NCBI RefSeq assembly: GCF_005116675.2
Contig: NZ_CP050699.1
Span: 1,449,001-1,513,000, forward strand
Source of the DNA: Desulfosediminicola ganghwensis
Lineage (GTDB): Bacteria; Desulfobacterota; Desulfobulbia; Desulfobulbales; Desulfocapsaceae
Direction: 5' to 3'
DNA: 64,000 bases
Shown here: piece by piece, positions 43,256-53,296 of the stretch
Position numbering within the stretch: the first letter of the stretch is position 1
How the letters are laid out: each line of letters begins with the position of its first letter
Program-made: the position numbers and the translations under genes
Notes under the pieces: model-generated
The model's database searches: none
Told to the model about the DNA's origin: nothing
Seen by the model: only the letters and a program-made list of their open reading frames with translations

Positions 43256-44602
43256 ATGTTAAACAATTCTGTAGATTCTCCATCAGAGCCAAGTCCCTCG
43301 GCTCTGGCTCTTTTGCCGCTTGGCGTTTTTCTTCTGCTATTTATAGGGGTTGGCGGTTATTTGACCATGCAGGGGGTAGATTTTGCCTTCTATCAGCTTC
43401 CTGCCCCCGTTGCCGCCTTGCCTGCCGTTATCCTGGCACTCATTTTGAGTAAGGATAAACTCAATAAGGCACTCGAACATTTTCTGCGCGGCGTAGGCCA
43501 TAACGATATAATGGCCATGTGTATGATCTATCTGCTGGCAGGCGCATTTGCCGCTGTTGCCAAGGCAACGGGTGGTGTTGATGCCACTGTCAATCTGGGC
43601 CTGTCTCTGTTGCCGGCGAGTTTTATCCTGCCTGGCATATTTATTATTTCAGCTTTTATCTCAACAGCCATGGGCACTTCTATGGGCACCATTGCTGCTG
43701 TCGCCCCCGTGGCGTTGGGAATTGCGCAGGTGGCAGGCATTGATACATCCCTGATGGCTGGTGTGGTCTTGAGTGGTGCCATGTTCGGCGATAACCTGTC
43801 TATCATTTCCGATACCACTATTGCGGCAACCCGCTCCCAGGGCTGCCACATGAAGGATAAATTCAGGGAAAACCTGTTTATTGCCCTGCCTGCAGCTGCT
43901 GCAGCAATCGCCATATTCATGATGAGCAACAGTGTTACCGATGCTCCGGCAGCAGAGTCTTTTGAGTGGATCAAGGTACTTCCCTATATAACGATCCTGG
44001 TATTGGCCGTTTCGGGGTTGAATGTTTTTGTGGTTTTGGGAATTGGCATTTTGCTGGCTGGAACGATTGGTATGGTTTCGGCAGCGGATTATACCCTGGG
44101 AAATTATGTAAAAGATATTTATGCAGGTTTTGGCAATATGCAGGAGATTTTCCTGCTCTCCATGCTTATCGGCGGCATCGGTGAATTGATGCGAAGACAA
44201 GGTGGTCTCGCCTGGCTTACAGGTCTGGTTGGGCGGGTAATCGGTGCGTTCAGCAAGGATCATAACACCGGCAGTAACCTGAAGGCAAGTGAGCTGGGGA
44301 TCGCTGGGCTTGTGGCCCTTACCAATGTCTGTACAGCGAACAATACTGTCGCTATTATCGTTTCCGGTGGTGTGGCCCGCAAGCTGGCTGAGGAAAACGG
44401 GGTAACAGCAAGGCGGTCCGCAAGTCTGCTGGATATTTTCTCCTGCGTCATACAGGGCTTGTTGCCCTATGGTGCCCAGGCATTGTTGCTTGGTTCGGTT
44501 TTTGCGCTTTCGCCTCTTTCTGTGGTCTCACATTCGTACTATTGTTTGTTGCTTGCAGCATCAGGTATCATTGCGGTTTTTTTGAAACGTCGAAGGCAAT
44601 AA
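43256..44602 (+). CDS. NhaC-type Na+/H+ antiporter family permease
   Basis: A 448-residue protein of about eleven transmembrane helices. The signature GAMFGDNLSIISDTTIAAT (about 180-198) and FISTAMGTSMGTIAAVAPVA belong to the NhaC/ion-transporter (IT) superfamily permeases, as does the repeated TNVCTANNTVAIIV in the C-terminal half. Members exchange Na+ for protons or move metabolites such as lactate/malate. The substrate cannot be told. Single gene. Confidence 0.85.
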   Translation: MLNNSVDSPSEPSPSALALLPLGVFLLLFIGVGGYLTMQGVDFAFYQLPAPVAALPAVILALILSKDKLNKALEHFLRGVGHNDIMAMCMIYLLAGAFAAVAKATGGVDATVNLGLSLLPASFILPGIFIISAFISTAMGTSMGTIAAVAPVALGIAQVAGIDTSLMAGVVLSGAMFGDNLSIISDTTIAATRSQGCHMKDKFRENLFIALPAAAAAIAIFMMSNSVTDAPAAESFEWIKVLPYITILVLAVSGLNVFVVLGIGILLAGTIGMVSAADYTLGNYVKDIYAGFGNMQEIFLLSMLIGGIGELMRRQGGLAWLTGLVGRVIGAFSKDHNTGSNLKASELGIAGLVALTNVCTANNTVAIIVSGGVARKLAEENGVTARRSASLLDIFSCVIQGLLPYGAQALLLGSVFALSPLSVVSHSYYCLLLAASGIIAVFLKRRRQ

Positions 44603-44889
44603 CCGGCGGGTTGTCATTCATCAGGGTTAAGGGGCGGAATACGGCGTGCCGGCATAATGCTGGTGCGCATATTCTATTCTACGAGTTCATCTTTCCCGGA
44701 CACAAACGTGGATACTGGGGATGTATCTCCGCTCTTGATTATCTCAGAACATTCTGCAATCGTTGAAATAGGAATAGTTGGTGACTTTGTAACGAGTGAT
44801 TTTACTGTTCCGGGCTTTGATCTGCAGTTGCATGTTGGCAGATTTGAAGGAGTTCTATTATTAACAGCAGGTGGCCAAGTGAGGAGGCT

Positions 44890-45375
44890 ATGGAAAGTAA
44901 ACATATAGCAATGAACGCATTGAAAAAAAGTATTTCGATATCAATAATGTTGGCAGCAATGGCTCTTTTTGCCAGTGGTTGTTCAGTATCCTATTCTCTG
45001 GAGAAATCATCCGATTCCGTTTCCAAGAGCTCTGAGTCGATTATGGGGAGTTTTGAGTCAATTTCCGCAAGCTCATCCGGCTCTGATGAGTCTGTGGCAA
45101 TGAATCTGAAGCTTTATCAGGATGACGTTGCAGGTCTGGTGAGTTTTTATGTGAAAAGGCACGGAAAGAGCCGGGCTGCATTTGAGAATGACCTGAATCA
45201 GATTGCCAGATCCCATGGCATTACTAACTGGGAGACAATGGAAGAAACCTACGAGGCAATTGGACGTGGTCTCAGTATTGGCGGTGTCTCAGTTTATGGG
45301 CATAGCTGGTTGCTCGACGAAGGGTTGATGAAAAGATATGATAGAGCCCTGAAAAGAGGATATGGCGTTTCCTAA
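44890..45375 (+). CDS. small lipoprotein of unknown function
   Basis: A 161-residue lipoprotein. A second ATG at 44911 (MNALKKS) gives a more typical lipoprotein signal; the lipobox is FASGC. A Ser-rich linker follows (SSDSVSKSSESIMGSFESIS), then a folded domain (YQDDVAGLVSFYVKRHGKSR onward). It overlaps the next gene by 14 nt, so the two are translationally coupled and probably act together at the outer membrane. I do not recognise the family. Confidence 0.75.
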   Translation: MESKHIAMNALKKSISISIMLAAMALFASGCSVSYSLEKSSDSVSKSSESIMGSFESISASSSGSDESVAMNLKLYQDDVAGLVSFYVKRHGKSRAAFENDLNQIARSHGITNWETMEETYEAIGRGLSIGGVSVYGHSWLLDEGLMKRYDRALKRGYGVS

Positions 45376-47149
45376 GTATATTTCCGCTCTTTTTCTCTTT
45401 CTGTTTTTTTCCTGCTCTGCCCTGGCGGTAGAGCAGGAGCTTACCCTTGATTTCGTCTACGTTTCTCCCAATACCGGGCATGCTGCTGGTGGCCATTATG
45501 GTTTGAAGTTAGGGGGATTTCTGTACCATTACCAGTTTTTTGCTAATGGTGAATTCCTGCTTGTGCGGGACAGCTGGCAAAAGTTCACTCTTATTTATGC
45601 CGAGTTAAGCAACCGCCCTATTCATATCGCTGAAGTACCTGTTGATGCCAACACCTTTGAAAAAGTTGAGCATCAGCTGGCACAGACCCTGGTCAGGCAG
45701 AAGCTTGATCAGCAGCAGCGCCATGACCTGATCAGGGCCCAGCGTTTGCTTGATTCTCTGAAAAGTGATAACAGCCGTATTGTTATCCCTGCTGTGGGAT
45801 TTTTTGCAGTAGATAATTCAGTTGGTGCTGCCAGGTTGTCGACTTCTTTACGGCAGAAAATTGCCGCAGATATTGGCGGTGGGGCTTTTGCAGAGAAAAT
45901 CGGCAGGATTGAACAGCGTATCGCCTTGCATGAGACAAAGCCTGTTACTGCTCAATGGAGCCTGGAACTGCAGAATATGTTGCAGAAAAAGCTTGCCTTG
46001 GAGGTTATTGATTCAGGGCGTAGCCTCAGTGAGTCGGCGGTCATTGCACCTCTCCCCGACGAATTGCCGCTCAATGAAGATGTTCTGGCTGCTCTTAAAA
46101 AATATCGGCAGACTGTATATCAATCACTGTTGAGGCTTATCGTCTCAGATCGTGCCGGCGACGGGTCGGCGCTGCTCCTCCAGCTTGCCAGATACCATGT
46201 GCTGTCTCTGTCCCTGGAAGAGCGGAGACTGTACTCACTCGACCCCTTTCCTGAAGATGCCCTTACAATTACCCTTTCAGAGCAAATTGTTGAATCTGAT
46301 GCCTTGCAGAACCTTTATCGCGCCCAGTTGCTTGACCGCCGGAATCTGATGGAGCAGATGGTGACGGGTCAACATCATGAACTGGTAATAAACAGGCTGG
46401 AAGAGGTTCGGGGGAGAATGGCTGAACTCGATAAGGTGTTTCAGGGCGCGGATCAAATACGTTATGATCGAGGCAAAATGGTGCCAGAGAAATCCGGGGC
46501 TGTGCACTATGACTTTCAGTTTTCAGAAGATACCTTGGAGGCGGCCATTGCAGACATCTCAGACGAATTAGAGCAGGCGAACCGCCAGATTCTTGCAAAT
46601 TACAGCTATAACTTGCTCAGTCGTAACTGTGTGACAGAGATGAATCACCAGCTGAACGCATCGTTTTCCTCCCGCGAAGAGGGTGAACGGCAGTTGGGGG
46701 GCTGGATCTCGCCGGGTGAGCAATTCTCCTTCAGTCCATTCATGTTCCACAGCCTGGTCAAAAAAAATTATAATCTCCATGATAAAGAGGAGATTCTGTC
46801 AAGGCGATTACGTCAGCTTGAAGACCAGCAACTGAATTCGCTTATTGCCTGGCTGCGAGAGTCCAATGCGATGACGAGTACCCTCTATACCAGACGGGAC
46901 CGAGATACTGCCTTTCTGATGTTTACCGATAACAACTGGGCATTACGACCGGTGTTTGGGCTGGTCAATGCAGGATATGGCGCTCTTTATACTCTCGTCG
47001 GGGTGTTGACCTTGCCTTTTGATAAAGGTGAACGTTTAGAGCAGGGAGCACAGGGGGTATTCTATAGCCTTCCAGAACTGGTATTCGTCAATATTCGCAA
47101 GGGTACATATCTTGCGCCGGATTATTCCTTTCTAGAGGAATCCCCGTAA
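45362..47149 (+). CDS. DUF4105-like periplasmic protein with papain-like motifs
   Basis: A 595-residue protein with a signal peptide (about 1-22). The N terminus has GHAAGGHYGLKLGGFLYHYQ, and much later comes NLLSRNCVTEMNHQLN. This His-before-Cys order and spacing resembles DUF4105 and other circularly permuted NlpC/P60-like papain folds, with His and Cys as the putative catalytic pair. The long middle (about 90-380) is helical and unrecognised. It is coupled to the upstream lipoprotein by a 14-nt overlap. A cell-wall or lipid-modifying role is possible; the function is unproven. Confidence 0.65.
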   Translation: MAFPKYISALFLFLFFSCSALAVEQELTLDFVYVSPNTGHAAGGHYGLKLGGFLYHYQFFANGEFLLVRDSWQKFTLIYAELSNRPIHIAEVPVDANTFEKVEHQLAQTLVRQKLDQQQRHDLIRAQRLLDSLKSDNSRIVIPAVGFFAVDNSVGAARLSTSLRQKIAADIGGGAFAEKIGRIEQRIALHETKPVTAQWSLELQNMLQKKLALEVIDSGRSLSESAVIAPLPDELPLNEDVLAALKKYRQTVYQSLLRLIVSDRAGDGSALLLQLARYHVLSLSLEERRLYSLDPFPEDALTITLSEQIVESDALQNLYRAQLLDRRNLMEQMVTGQHHELVINRLEEVRGRMAELDKVFQGADQIRYDRGKMVPEKSGAVHYDFQFSEDTLEAAIADISDELEQANRQILANYSYNLLSRNCVTEMNHQLNASFSSREEGERQLGGWISPGEQFSFSPFMFHSLVKKNYNLHDKEEILSRRLRQLEDQQLNSLIAWLRESNAMTSTLYTRRDRDTAFLMFTDNNWALRPVFGLVNAGYGALYTLVGVLTLPFDKGERLEQGAQGVFYSLPELVFVNIRKGTYLAPDYSFLEESP

Positions 47150-47394
47150 AAAAATAGGCACTATTTGTTTTAATTATAGGATCGCGAAAGATTAGTGATC
47201 ATGCCAATCTGTGAAATTCATTGTGCTTTCTGAAATGATAAACTAGGTTTCTGGCCACGATGTAGCGCATAGTGTGCAAAATGTGCATTTGTCACATTGT
47301 GGCCGTAGGGACGGAAGATGTGAAGGGCAGACTCAGGTGTCTGTACTCGCATGGAATATTTTTTTAATAAGTTTATTCAAGGAGTTGAGGTACG

Positions 47395-49095
47395 ATGTCG
47401 GATACCCACAAAGTTGCAGAAAGACGCCCGCTGTATATCTCATATGCCGGGCCCGCATTGCTCGAAACACCACTTTTGAATAAAGGAAGCGCCTTTACCG
47501 AATATGAACGACTTATGTTCAATCTGGAGGGGTTGCTGCCGCACAATATAGAGACAATCGAAGAGCAGGCCGAGCGTTGTTACCAGCAGTTTAAAAGTTT
47601 TGAGAACTCACTGGATAGACATATCTATCTGCGCAATATCCAGGATACCAACGAAACCCTCTTTTTCCGACTGGTGGTTGAAAACGTGGAAGAGGTTATG
47701 CCGTATATTTACACCCCTACAGTGGGAAAGGCATGTCAGGAGTTCTCGAAGATATACCGTCGTAAGCGGGGATTATTCATCTCGTATCCCGATCGTGACC
47801 GCATAGATGACATTTTGCAGAATGCGACCAAGCACAATGTTAAAGTGATTGTCGTCACCGATGGTGAACGAATTCTGGGACTTGGTGATCAGGGTATCGG
47901 CGGCATGGGCATTCCTATCGGTAAGCTCTCGCTGTATACCGCCTGTGGTGGAATCAGCCCGGCGTATACTTTGCCGATTGTGCTTGATGTCGGAACCAAC
48001 AATGAAGAGCTTCGCAACGATCCGCTCTATATGGGGTGGCGCAATGAGCGAATCGATGGTGATGAATATTTCGAGTTTGTAGAGAAATTCGTGCAGGCGG
48101 TTAAACGCCGCTGGCCGGATGTGCTGCTGCAGTTTGAGGATTTTGCCGCAACGCATGCTTCGCCGTTGCTGGAAGAATATCGTGACCGGATGTGCTGCTT
48201 CAACGATGATATACAAGGCACCGCAGCCGTTACTGTAGGGACTTTGCTGGCAGCGTGTAAAAATCTTGATCAGCAGTTGGGGGAACAGAGAATTCTCTTT
48301 TTGGGAGCGGGTTCAGCCGGCTGCGGTATCGGTGAGCAGATTATCGCACACATGAAACAAGGCGGGCTGACCGACGAGGAGGCCCGTGGCAGAATTGCCC
48401 TCATAGATTCCCGTGGTCTGGTCACGGATGATCTGGAGTATTTGAAAGATTTCCAGAAACCGGTTGCCCAGAAGCGTGAGGCCAGTGAAGGTTGGCAGCG
48501 TAACGAGAAAGGGCGGGTCGATTTTGTCAACACTGTTCGTAACTACAAGCCGACTGTGTTGATCGGTGTATCTATGCAGCCGCAGGTTTTCACCAAAGAG
48601 ATCGTTGACCTGATGCTGGAGACTACTGAAACCCCAATTATTCTTCCCCTTTCCAATCCGACTTCCAAATGTGAGGCGTACCCCGAAGACCTGTTGACCT
48701 GGACTGATGGTAAGGCGGTTGTGGCTACAGGCAGTCCGTTTGATCCGGTAGAGCTGAATGGTAAGAGCTATCCGATTGCCCAGTGTAATAACTCGTATAT
48801 CTTTCCGGGTGTTGGTCTTGCTGTTTTGGCCTCGAAAGCAGGCAGGGTGACGGAGAATATGCTGATGGCTTCCAGTGAAGCACTTGCAGAATGCTCAAAA
48901 GAGTATGAGGGCGATGCCTTATTGCCACCACTGACTGATATTCGTGAGGTGAGTGTAAAGATAGCCCGGGCAGTTGCCAAGCAAGCAATGGCGGATGGTG
49001 TGGCAAACGTCATCACTGACGAGGCTCTTGACGAGCAACTTTGTGAGAACTTCTGGGGTCCTGAATATCGTAATTACAGACGTACCTCCATCTGA
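47395..49095 (+). CDS. maeA: NAD-dependent malic enzyme
   Basis: A 566-residue enzyme of the large SfcA class: [19 protein letters not shown], Tyr in [15 protein letters not shown] (about 104), [32 protein letters not shown]-like motif ([19 protein letters not shown], metal ligands), [15 protein letters not shown] for NAD binding, and [10 protein letters not shown]. It decarboxylates malate to pyruvate with NAD. Length is normal. AAGGAGTTGAGG precedes the ATG. Followed by a hairpin at 49143-49174. Confidence 0.96.
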   Translation: MSDTHKVAERRPLYISYAGPALLETPLLNKGSAFTEYERLMFNLEGLLPHNIETIEEQAERCYQQFKSFENSLDRHIYLRNIQDTNETLFFRLVVENVEEVMPYIYTPTVGKACQEFSKIYRRKRGLFISYPDRDRIDDILQNATKHNVKVIVVTDGERILGLGDQGIGGMGIPIGKLSLYTACGGISPAYTLPIVLDVGTNNEELRNDPLYMGWRNERIDGDEYFEFVEKFVQAVKRRWPDVLLQFEDFAATHASPLLEEYRDRMCCFNDDIQGTAAVTVGTLLAACKNLDQQLGEQRILFLGAGSAGCGIGEQIIAHMKQGGLTDEEARGRIALIDSRGLVTDDLEYLKDFQKPVAQKREASEGWQRNEKGRVDFVNTVRNYKPTVLIGVSMQPQVFTKEIVDLMLETTETPIILPLSNPTSKCEAYPEDLLTWTDGKAVVATGSPFDPVELNGKSYPIAQCNNSYIFPGVGLAVLASKAGRVTENMLMASSEALAECSKEYEGDALLPPLTDIREVSVKIARAVAKQAMADGVANVITDEALDEQLCENFWGPEYRNYRRTSI

Positions 49096-49597
49096 TCAGC
49101 TATCACAGTGGCTCACGTTATCTGAGATGGGCCGGATCTTCAATTGAGCGGGAGGCTGTTGCCTTCCGCTCAATAGTTCGGCTAAGAGGTATTCTTCAGC
49201 TTCTTAGCTCCCTCCCTGTTGTTTTACTTCCCCTTAAGGCTAGACGGTTGCCAAACGGTCAGACAAGAAAAAATGTGCCTGCATGGCAGTTCCGGGCAAT
49301 TGGTTCTTGTTGTCGAAATATTGCGCAAAGAATAGTTCTTATTACTGATTGTGCTTGCTTTGCGCTATTATCTTTTATATCGGAAAGTTTTTCCATGGTC
49401 CTGTCAAGTAGTTGATTTCAAACTGGGGCAGGAGGAATTTAAAGCGAGAATAGTTTAAGTTTTAAGTGTGGCTAAATTGCCTGGGGACTACGCCCTGCTT
49501 ATACTTTTGCATCAGTGGATCCCGGAAGGGAACCGTTTGAAAAGAGCTGGAAATCAGCTTCAGGTATTTGATACAACCTCAATTTGGGATGCATATA
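49096..49597. other. intergenic region, leader of amino-acid ABC operon
   Basis: About 500 nt. It starts with the hairpin at 49143-49174 (possible malic-enzyme terminator) and then a weak stem GCTAAGA/TCTTAGC (about 49181-49209). The AT-rich part around 49360-49390 may hold the ABC operon promoter. No gene. Confidence 0.4.
49143..49174 (+). terminator. hairpin after malic enzyme
   Basis: ATTGAGCGGGAGGC-TGTT-GCCTTCCGCTCAAT, 14 bp with one G-T pair, 47 nt after the stop. The T tract is poor, so a terminator is likely but not certain. Confidence 0.5.
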
Positions 49598-50356
49598 ATG
49601 AAAAGCAGAACCGCAATATTCTTTTTCGCTCTTTTGGTGAGCCTTCTGGTAGGTGTTTCTTCTGTTGTTGCAAACACTGTGGTGAAAGTGGGGATGTCCG
49701 GCAGATATTTTCCATTTACTTTTGTTCAGATGGATAAACTGCAAGGTTTTGAAGTTGATCTCTGGAATGAGATTGCCAAGCGAAACAACTACATAGTCGA
49801 GTATGTCACTGCCAACTTCTCCGGTCTTTTTGGTCTCCTGGAGACGGGGCGGATCGATACCATCTCCAACCAGATAACCATTACCCCGGAGCGAAGCGCA
49901 AAATATCTGTTCTCTGAACCATATGTTATCGATGGGGCGCAGTTGGTGGTCAAGAGGGGGAATGGTGAAATTCAGGGCGTGGATGACCTGGATGGTAAAA
50001 CCGTTGGTGTGAACCTCGGCTCAAATTACGAACAGCTGCTTCGTGAACTTGATATAGAGGGAACCATTAAAATCAAGACCTACGATACCGGCATTGAGCA
50101 TGACGTTGCCCTGGGGCGGACAGATGCATTTGTCATGGATCGGCTCTCAACTGTACAGCTTATCAAAAAGGCCAACTTGCCGCTTGAGCCTGTTGGTGAG
50201 CCCTTTGAAAGGATTGAGAATGCCTGGCCCTTTGTCAATAATGCCCAAGGAGTGCAGTTGCGGGACGAGGTGAACAGTGCCCTTCGGGCAATGCGTGCGG
50301 ACGGTACCCTGGGAGCGATAGCAGTAAAGTGGTTTGACGCGGATATCACAAAATAA
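49598..50356 (+). CDS. polar amino-acid ABC transporter, substrate-binding protein
   Basis: About 252 residues; the ATG at 49598 starts a clean signal peptide (MKSRTAIFFFALLVSLLVG) although longer frames exist. The mature protein shows VGMSGRYFPFTFVQMDKLQGFEVDLWNEIAKRN, ETGRIDTISNQITITPERS and VGVNLGSNYEQLLREL, the SBP_bac_3 fold. It captures an amino acid such as cystine or glutamine in the periplasm; ligand unknown. First gene of a three-gene importer. Confidence 0.9.
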   Translation: MKSRTAIFFFALLVSLLVGVSSVVANTVVKVGMSGRYFPFTFVQMDKLQGFEVDLWNEIAKRNNYIVEYVTANFSGLFGLLETGRIDTISNQITITPERSAKYLFSEPYVIDGAQLVVKRGNGEIQGVDDLDGKTVGVNLGSNYEQLLRELDIEGTIKIKTYDTGIEHDVALGRTDAFVMDRLSTVQLIKKANLPLEPVGEPFERIENAWPFVNNAQGVQLRDEVNSALRAMRADGTLGAIAVKWFDADITK

Positions 50357-50400
50357 TAATCGGGGATTGGTTTTGAATACCTGTCTCCAGGTGGGGGGCC

Positions 50401-51072
50401 ATGATTTTTGACCTGCAATATATGTTTTCGCTTATGCCGATTTTGTTCAGATATCTGGGCATAACCTTGGGTATGGCCTTTTGGGGGCTGTTATTCAGCC
50501 TTGTCATTGCGGTAGTTCTGGCGCTGGTTCGGGTATATCGGCTCCCAATTTTTAATCAGTTGAGTCAGCTTTATATTAGCTTTTTCAGGGGAACACCTCT
50601 CCTGGTGCAGCTCTTTCTGCTCTATTACGGTCTGCCGCAGATTGCCCCAGTGTTTGTGGGTCTCAATGCTTTTTCGGCAGCGGTGATAGGTTTGAGTCTA
50701 CATTTTGCCGCCTATATGGCTGAATCTATCCGCGCTGCAGTTATTGGTGTTGATCGCAGTCAGCGGGAGGCGAGTTTATCTATCGGCATGACAGAGATGC
50801 AGGCCATGCGTCGGGTTATACTCCCCCAGGCTACCAGGGTCGCCCTGCCGTCGCTTATGAACTATTTTATCGATATGATCAAGTCTACCTCGCTGGCGTT
50901 TACCCTTGGCGTGGCAGAGATAATGGCCAGGGCGCAGATGGAAGCATCTTCCAGCTTCAAGTTTTTTGAAGCGTTTCTGGCGGTGGCGCTCATCTATTGG
51001 GGGATGGTGTTGATCCTTACCCAGGTGCAGAATTGGGCAGAGATCAGGTTGAACAGGGCGTATAATCAATAA
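50401..51072 (+). CDS. polar amino-acid ABC transporter, permease
   Basis: A 223-residue inner-membrane permease with about five helices and the HisMQ-type EAA loop AVIGVDRSQREASLSIGMTEMQAMRRVILPQA. FFRGTPLLVQLFLLYYGLP is the usual N-terminal signature of the family. It lies 44 nt after the binding-protein gene. Confidence 0.93.
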   Translation: MIFDLQYMFSLMPILFRYLGITLGMAFWGLLFSLVIAVVLALVRVYRLPIFNQLSQLYISFFRGTPLLVQLFLLYYGLPQIAPVFVGLNAFSAAVIGLSLHFAAYMAESIRAAVIGVDRSQREASLSIGMTEMQAMRRVILPQATRVALPSLMNYFIDMIKSTSLAFTLGVAEIMARAQMEASSSFKFFEAFLAVALIYWGMVLILTQVQNWAEIRLNRAYNQ

Positions 51073-51113
51073 TTTTTCAGCTCTTATCTATCTTGGGGCC
51101 TGGCAGTACATCT

Positions 51114-51851
51114 ATGATTCAGATCAGAAATCTTAGTAAGAAATTTGGAGAAAACAGGATCTTCTCAGGCATTGATCTCGATATTGCCAAAGGAGAAATT
51201 GTTGCCATAATAGGCCCTTCGGGAACAGGGAAATCTACCCTGCTCCGTTGCATCAATTTCCTCGAGACAGCCGATACCGGCAGCGTCAGGATTGACGATG
51301 TGTCGTGCGATATTCGCAGCGCCAGGAAGAGTGATATTCTGGCACTGCGTCGCAAGACCGGTTTTGTCTTTCAGAATTACGCGCTCTTTGCCCATATGAC
51401 CGCCCTGCAGAATATAGCGGAAGGGCTGACAACCGTACATGGTTGGAAGAAATGGGCTGCCTGTGACCGGGCCCGGCAGATTTTAGAAGATATTGGTCTC
51501 GGTGATAAGGGGGATCATTATCCTGCTGCTCTATCTGGTGGTCAGCAGCAGCGGGTCGGCATTGGCCGGGCAATGGCGCTGGATGCCAAGTTACTGCTCT
51601 TTGATGAACCGACCTCATCACTCGACCCTGAGTGGGTGGGGGAGGTGCTCGGCCTGATGCAGAAACTTGCCCGCCGCCATCAGACCATGCTGGTGGTCAC
51701 CCATGAGATGCAGTTTGCCAGAAATATCGCCGACAGGGTTATCTTTATGGCTGACGGCGGATTCGTTGAACAGGGCGAACCGGCCAGGATCTTCTCGGCG
51801 GCAGAAGATGTGCGTTTGAAAAAATTCCTCAACCAGATTCAAATCCACTAA
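51114..51851 (+). CDS. polar amino-acid ABC transporter, ATP-binding protein
   Basis: A 245-residue ATPase: Walker A GPSGTGKST (about 34-42), Q-loop FVFQNYALFAHMTALQN, signature LSGGQQQRVGIGRAMA, Walker B LLFDEPTSSLDPEW and switch His VTHEM. The ATG at 51114 gives the usual MIQIRNLSKKFG start. It lies 41 nt after the permease and completes the importer. Confidence 0.94.
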   Translation: MIQIRNLSKKFGENRIFSGIDLDIAKGEIVAIIGPSGTGKSTLLRCINFLETADTGSVRIDDVSCDIRSARKSDILALRRKTGFVFQNYALFAHMTALQNIAEGLTTVHGWKKWAACDRARQILEDIGLGDKGDHYPAALSGGQQQRVGIGRAMALDAKLLLFDEPTSSLDPEWVGEVLGLMQKLARRHQTMLVVTHEMQFARNIADRVIFMADGGFVEQGEPARIFSAAEDVRLKKFLNQIQIH

Positions 51852-52340
51852 GAAGCCTCAAAAGTTTAAACAGAAAAATTTCTTCTACTCTTCCCGTAGC
51901 TATGGAGCAGAGATGCATCTGTTTGAATCCACCCATATTTGCAATCACTTCACATATTTTTCTCAATTTCATAGAATTAGCACACGTGCAGTTTCGGTAT
52001 CATCACCTGGCTCGGTTTGGCTATTATCAGTCAGCAGTTCTCTCAAGTTATTGTGGGTACGCTTCTGGCAGGTACATCAAATGATGCCATTGGGGGGGAT
52101 TTTGTAAGGTTCGGTTGACAGATGTAGGTCCTGGCTTGGGTCCGTTCTATGCCTTATGTTTTTGGTTGGTTTAGGTTGGGGTGGGTCATTTGCATCGTAT
52201 TGTTAGGTTCTTAATGGGGCTGGTCGATTGTGTTAAATATTTATTACTGCTTACGGCAGTGCTTGCATCCCAGCTGTGTACCATGTATATAGGTCAATAA
52301 TTGGATACATATGTATTAACACTCGGGAGAATGTATCACT
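51852..52340. other. intergenic region upstream of SorC-type regulator
   Basis: 489 nt with no convincing gene. Near the 3' end it contains the 12-bp palindrome ATACATATGTAT (52305-52316), a candidate operator just before the regulator's GTG start. The rest is unassigned. Confidence 0.4.
52305..52316. promoter_or_regulatory. palindrome upstream of SorC regulator
   Basis: ATACATATGTAT, a perfect 12-bp palindrome 25 nt before the start codon; a related CATGTATAT occurs at about 52282. It could be an autoregulatory operator. Confidence 0.35.
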
Positions 52341-53276
52341 GTGAACAATGAACATACCTTACTGACACGGATCGCTTGGGCCTACTATAACGAAGGGTTA
52401 ACTCAGGCCGAAATCGCCACCAAGCTCGGGATAACCCGTGCACGGGTTAATAAGTCACTTCAGGATTGCCGGGATAGTGGTTTTGTCCAGATTATCATTA
52501 ATGCCGAAGAGGTAAGTTGTGCAGAGCTGGAGAATAAGCTCGAGAAGCGGTATGGACTTGTTAAAGCTATGGTGGTACCGACTCCCGTCAAGGAAAAACA
52601 TCTCTATGCAGCGATAGGGGAAACCGCTGGCTCCTATGTTTCAGGTAATTTGCGGGATGGGCAGAGTCTTGGGCTTGGCTGGGGGAAGACCCTGCGTGCT
52701 GGCCTGGGCGGGGTGGTGCAGCGGGGACCATCTGAAACCTCCATTGTCTCACTCTTTGGTGGTCTGCCAAGAAGCGGAACGACTAATCCCTATGATATCG
52801 CAGCGGTTTTTTCCAGGCGGCTCAATGTTTCGAAATGTCATTATATCGCCGCCCCCATGTATGTAACCTCTGAGGAGGTTCGTACCACTCTCATGACCCA
52901 GCCAATGTTTGAAAGAACCTTTCAGCGTGCAGTAGAAGTGGATATGGCGCTGGTCGGTGCAGGTGATCTTACCGTTCGTTCCACCAATGTGGTGCTCGGG
53001 GCGCTTACCGAAAGTGAATGGAATTCCCTTCTTGAAGCAGATTCTGTCGGGGAGGTGTTCGGCTATTTTCTGGACAAAGACGGTCAGCCGATTGATCATC
53101 CTATTAACCGACGGTTCATGGGAGCCGATCTACATCACTTGAAGAAAATACCGACCAAAGTGGTCGCCTCGGGTGGTATTCATAAAGTTCCAATTATTCA
53201 GGCGGTCCTGCGGGCAGGATACGCAGATATACTCGTTACTGATGAGGTAACCGCTCAAGCTGTGCTTGAGAATTGA
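52341..53276 (+). CDS. SorC-family transcriptional regulator
   Basis: A 311-residue regulator. The N-terminal HTH (LLTRIAWAYYNEGLTQAEIATKLGITRARVNKSL, about 7-40) is SorC-type. The large C-terminal domain has GLGWGKTLRAGL, ALVGAGDL and VASGGIHKVPIIQAVLRAGYADILVTDE, the sugar-phosphate sensor fold of DeoR/SorC regulators. The start is GTG with GGGAGA upstream. It lies 20 nt before the HAD gene and is probably the local regulator of the HAD-TRAP-GDPD unit, sensing a phosphorylated intermediate. Confidence 0.9.
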   Translation: MNNEHTLLTRIAWAYYNEGLTQAEIATKLGITRARVNKSLQDCRDSGFVQIIINAEEVSCAELENKLEKRYGLVKAMVVPTPVKEKHLYAAIGETAGSYVSGNLRDGQSLGLGWGKTLRAGLGGVVQRGPSETSIVSLFGGLPRSGTTNPYDIAAVFSRRLNVSKCHYIAAPMYVTSEEVRTTLMTQPMFERTFQRAVEVDMALVGAGDLTVRSTNVVLGALTESEWNSLLEADSVGEVFGYFLDKDGQPIDHPINRRFMGADLHHLKKIPTKVVASGGIHKVPIIQAVLRAGYADILVTDEVTAQAVLEN

Positions 53277-53296
53277 TACAAACGAGGTTGTAAAAC

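Noticed and set aside
44657-44908. 83-aa ORF before the lipoprotein gene
   Set aside because: No ribosome-binding site, no recognisable motif, and it overlaps the start of the clear lipoprotein gene.
49276-49300. Possible sigma-54 promoter (TGGCAGTTCCGGGCAA)
   Set aside because: Spacing between the GG and GC elements does not fit the -24/-12 consensus.
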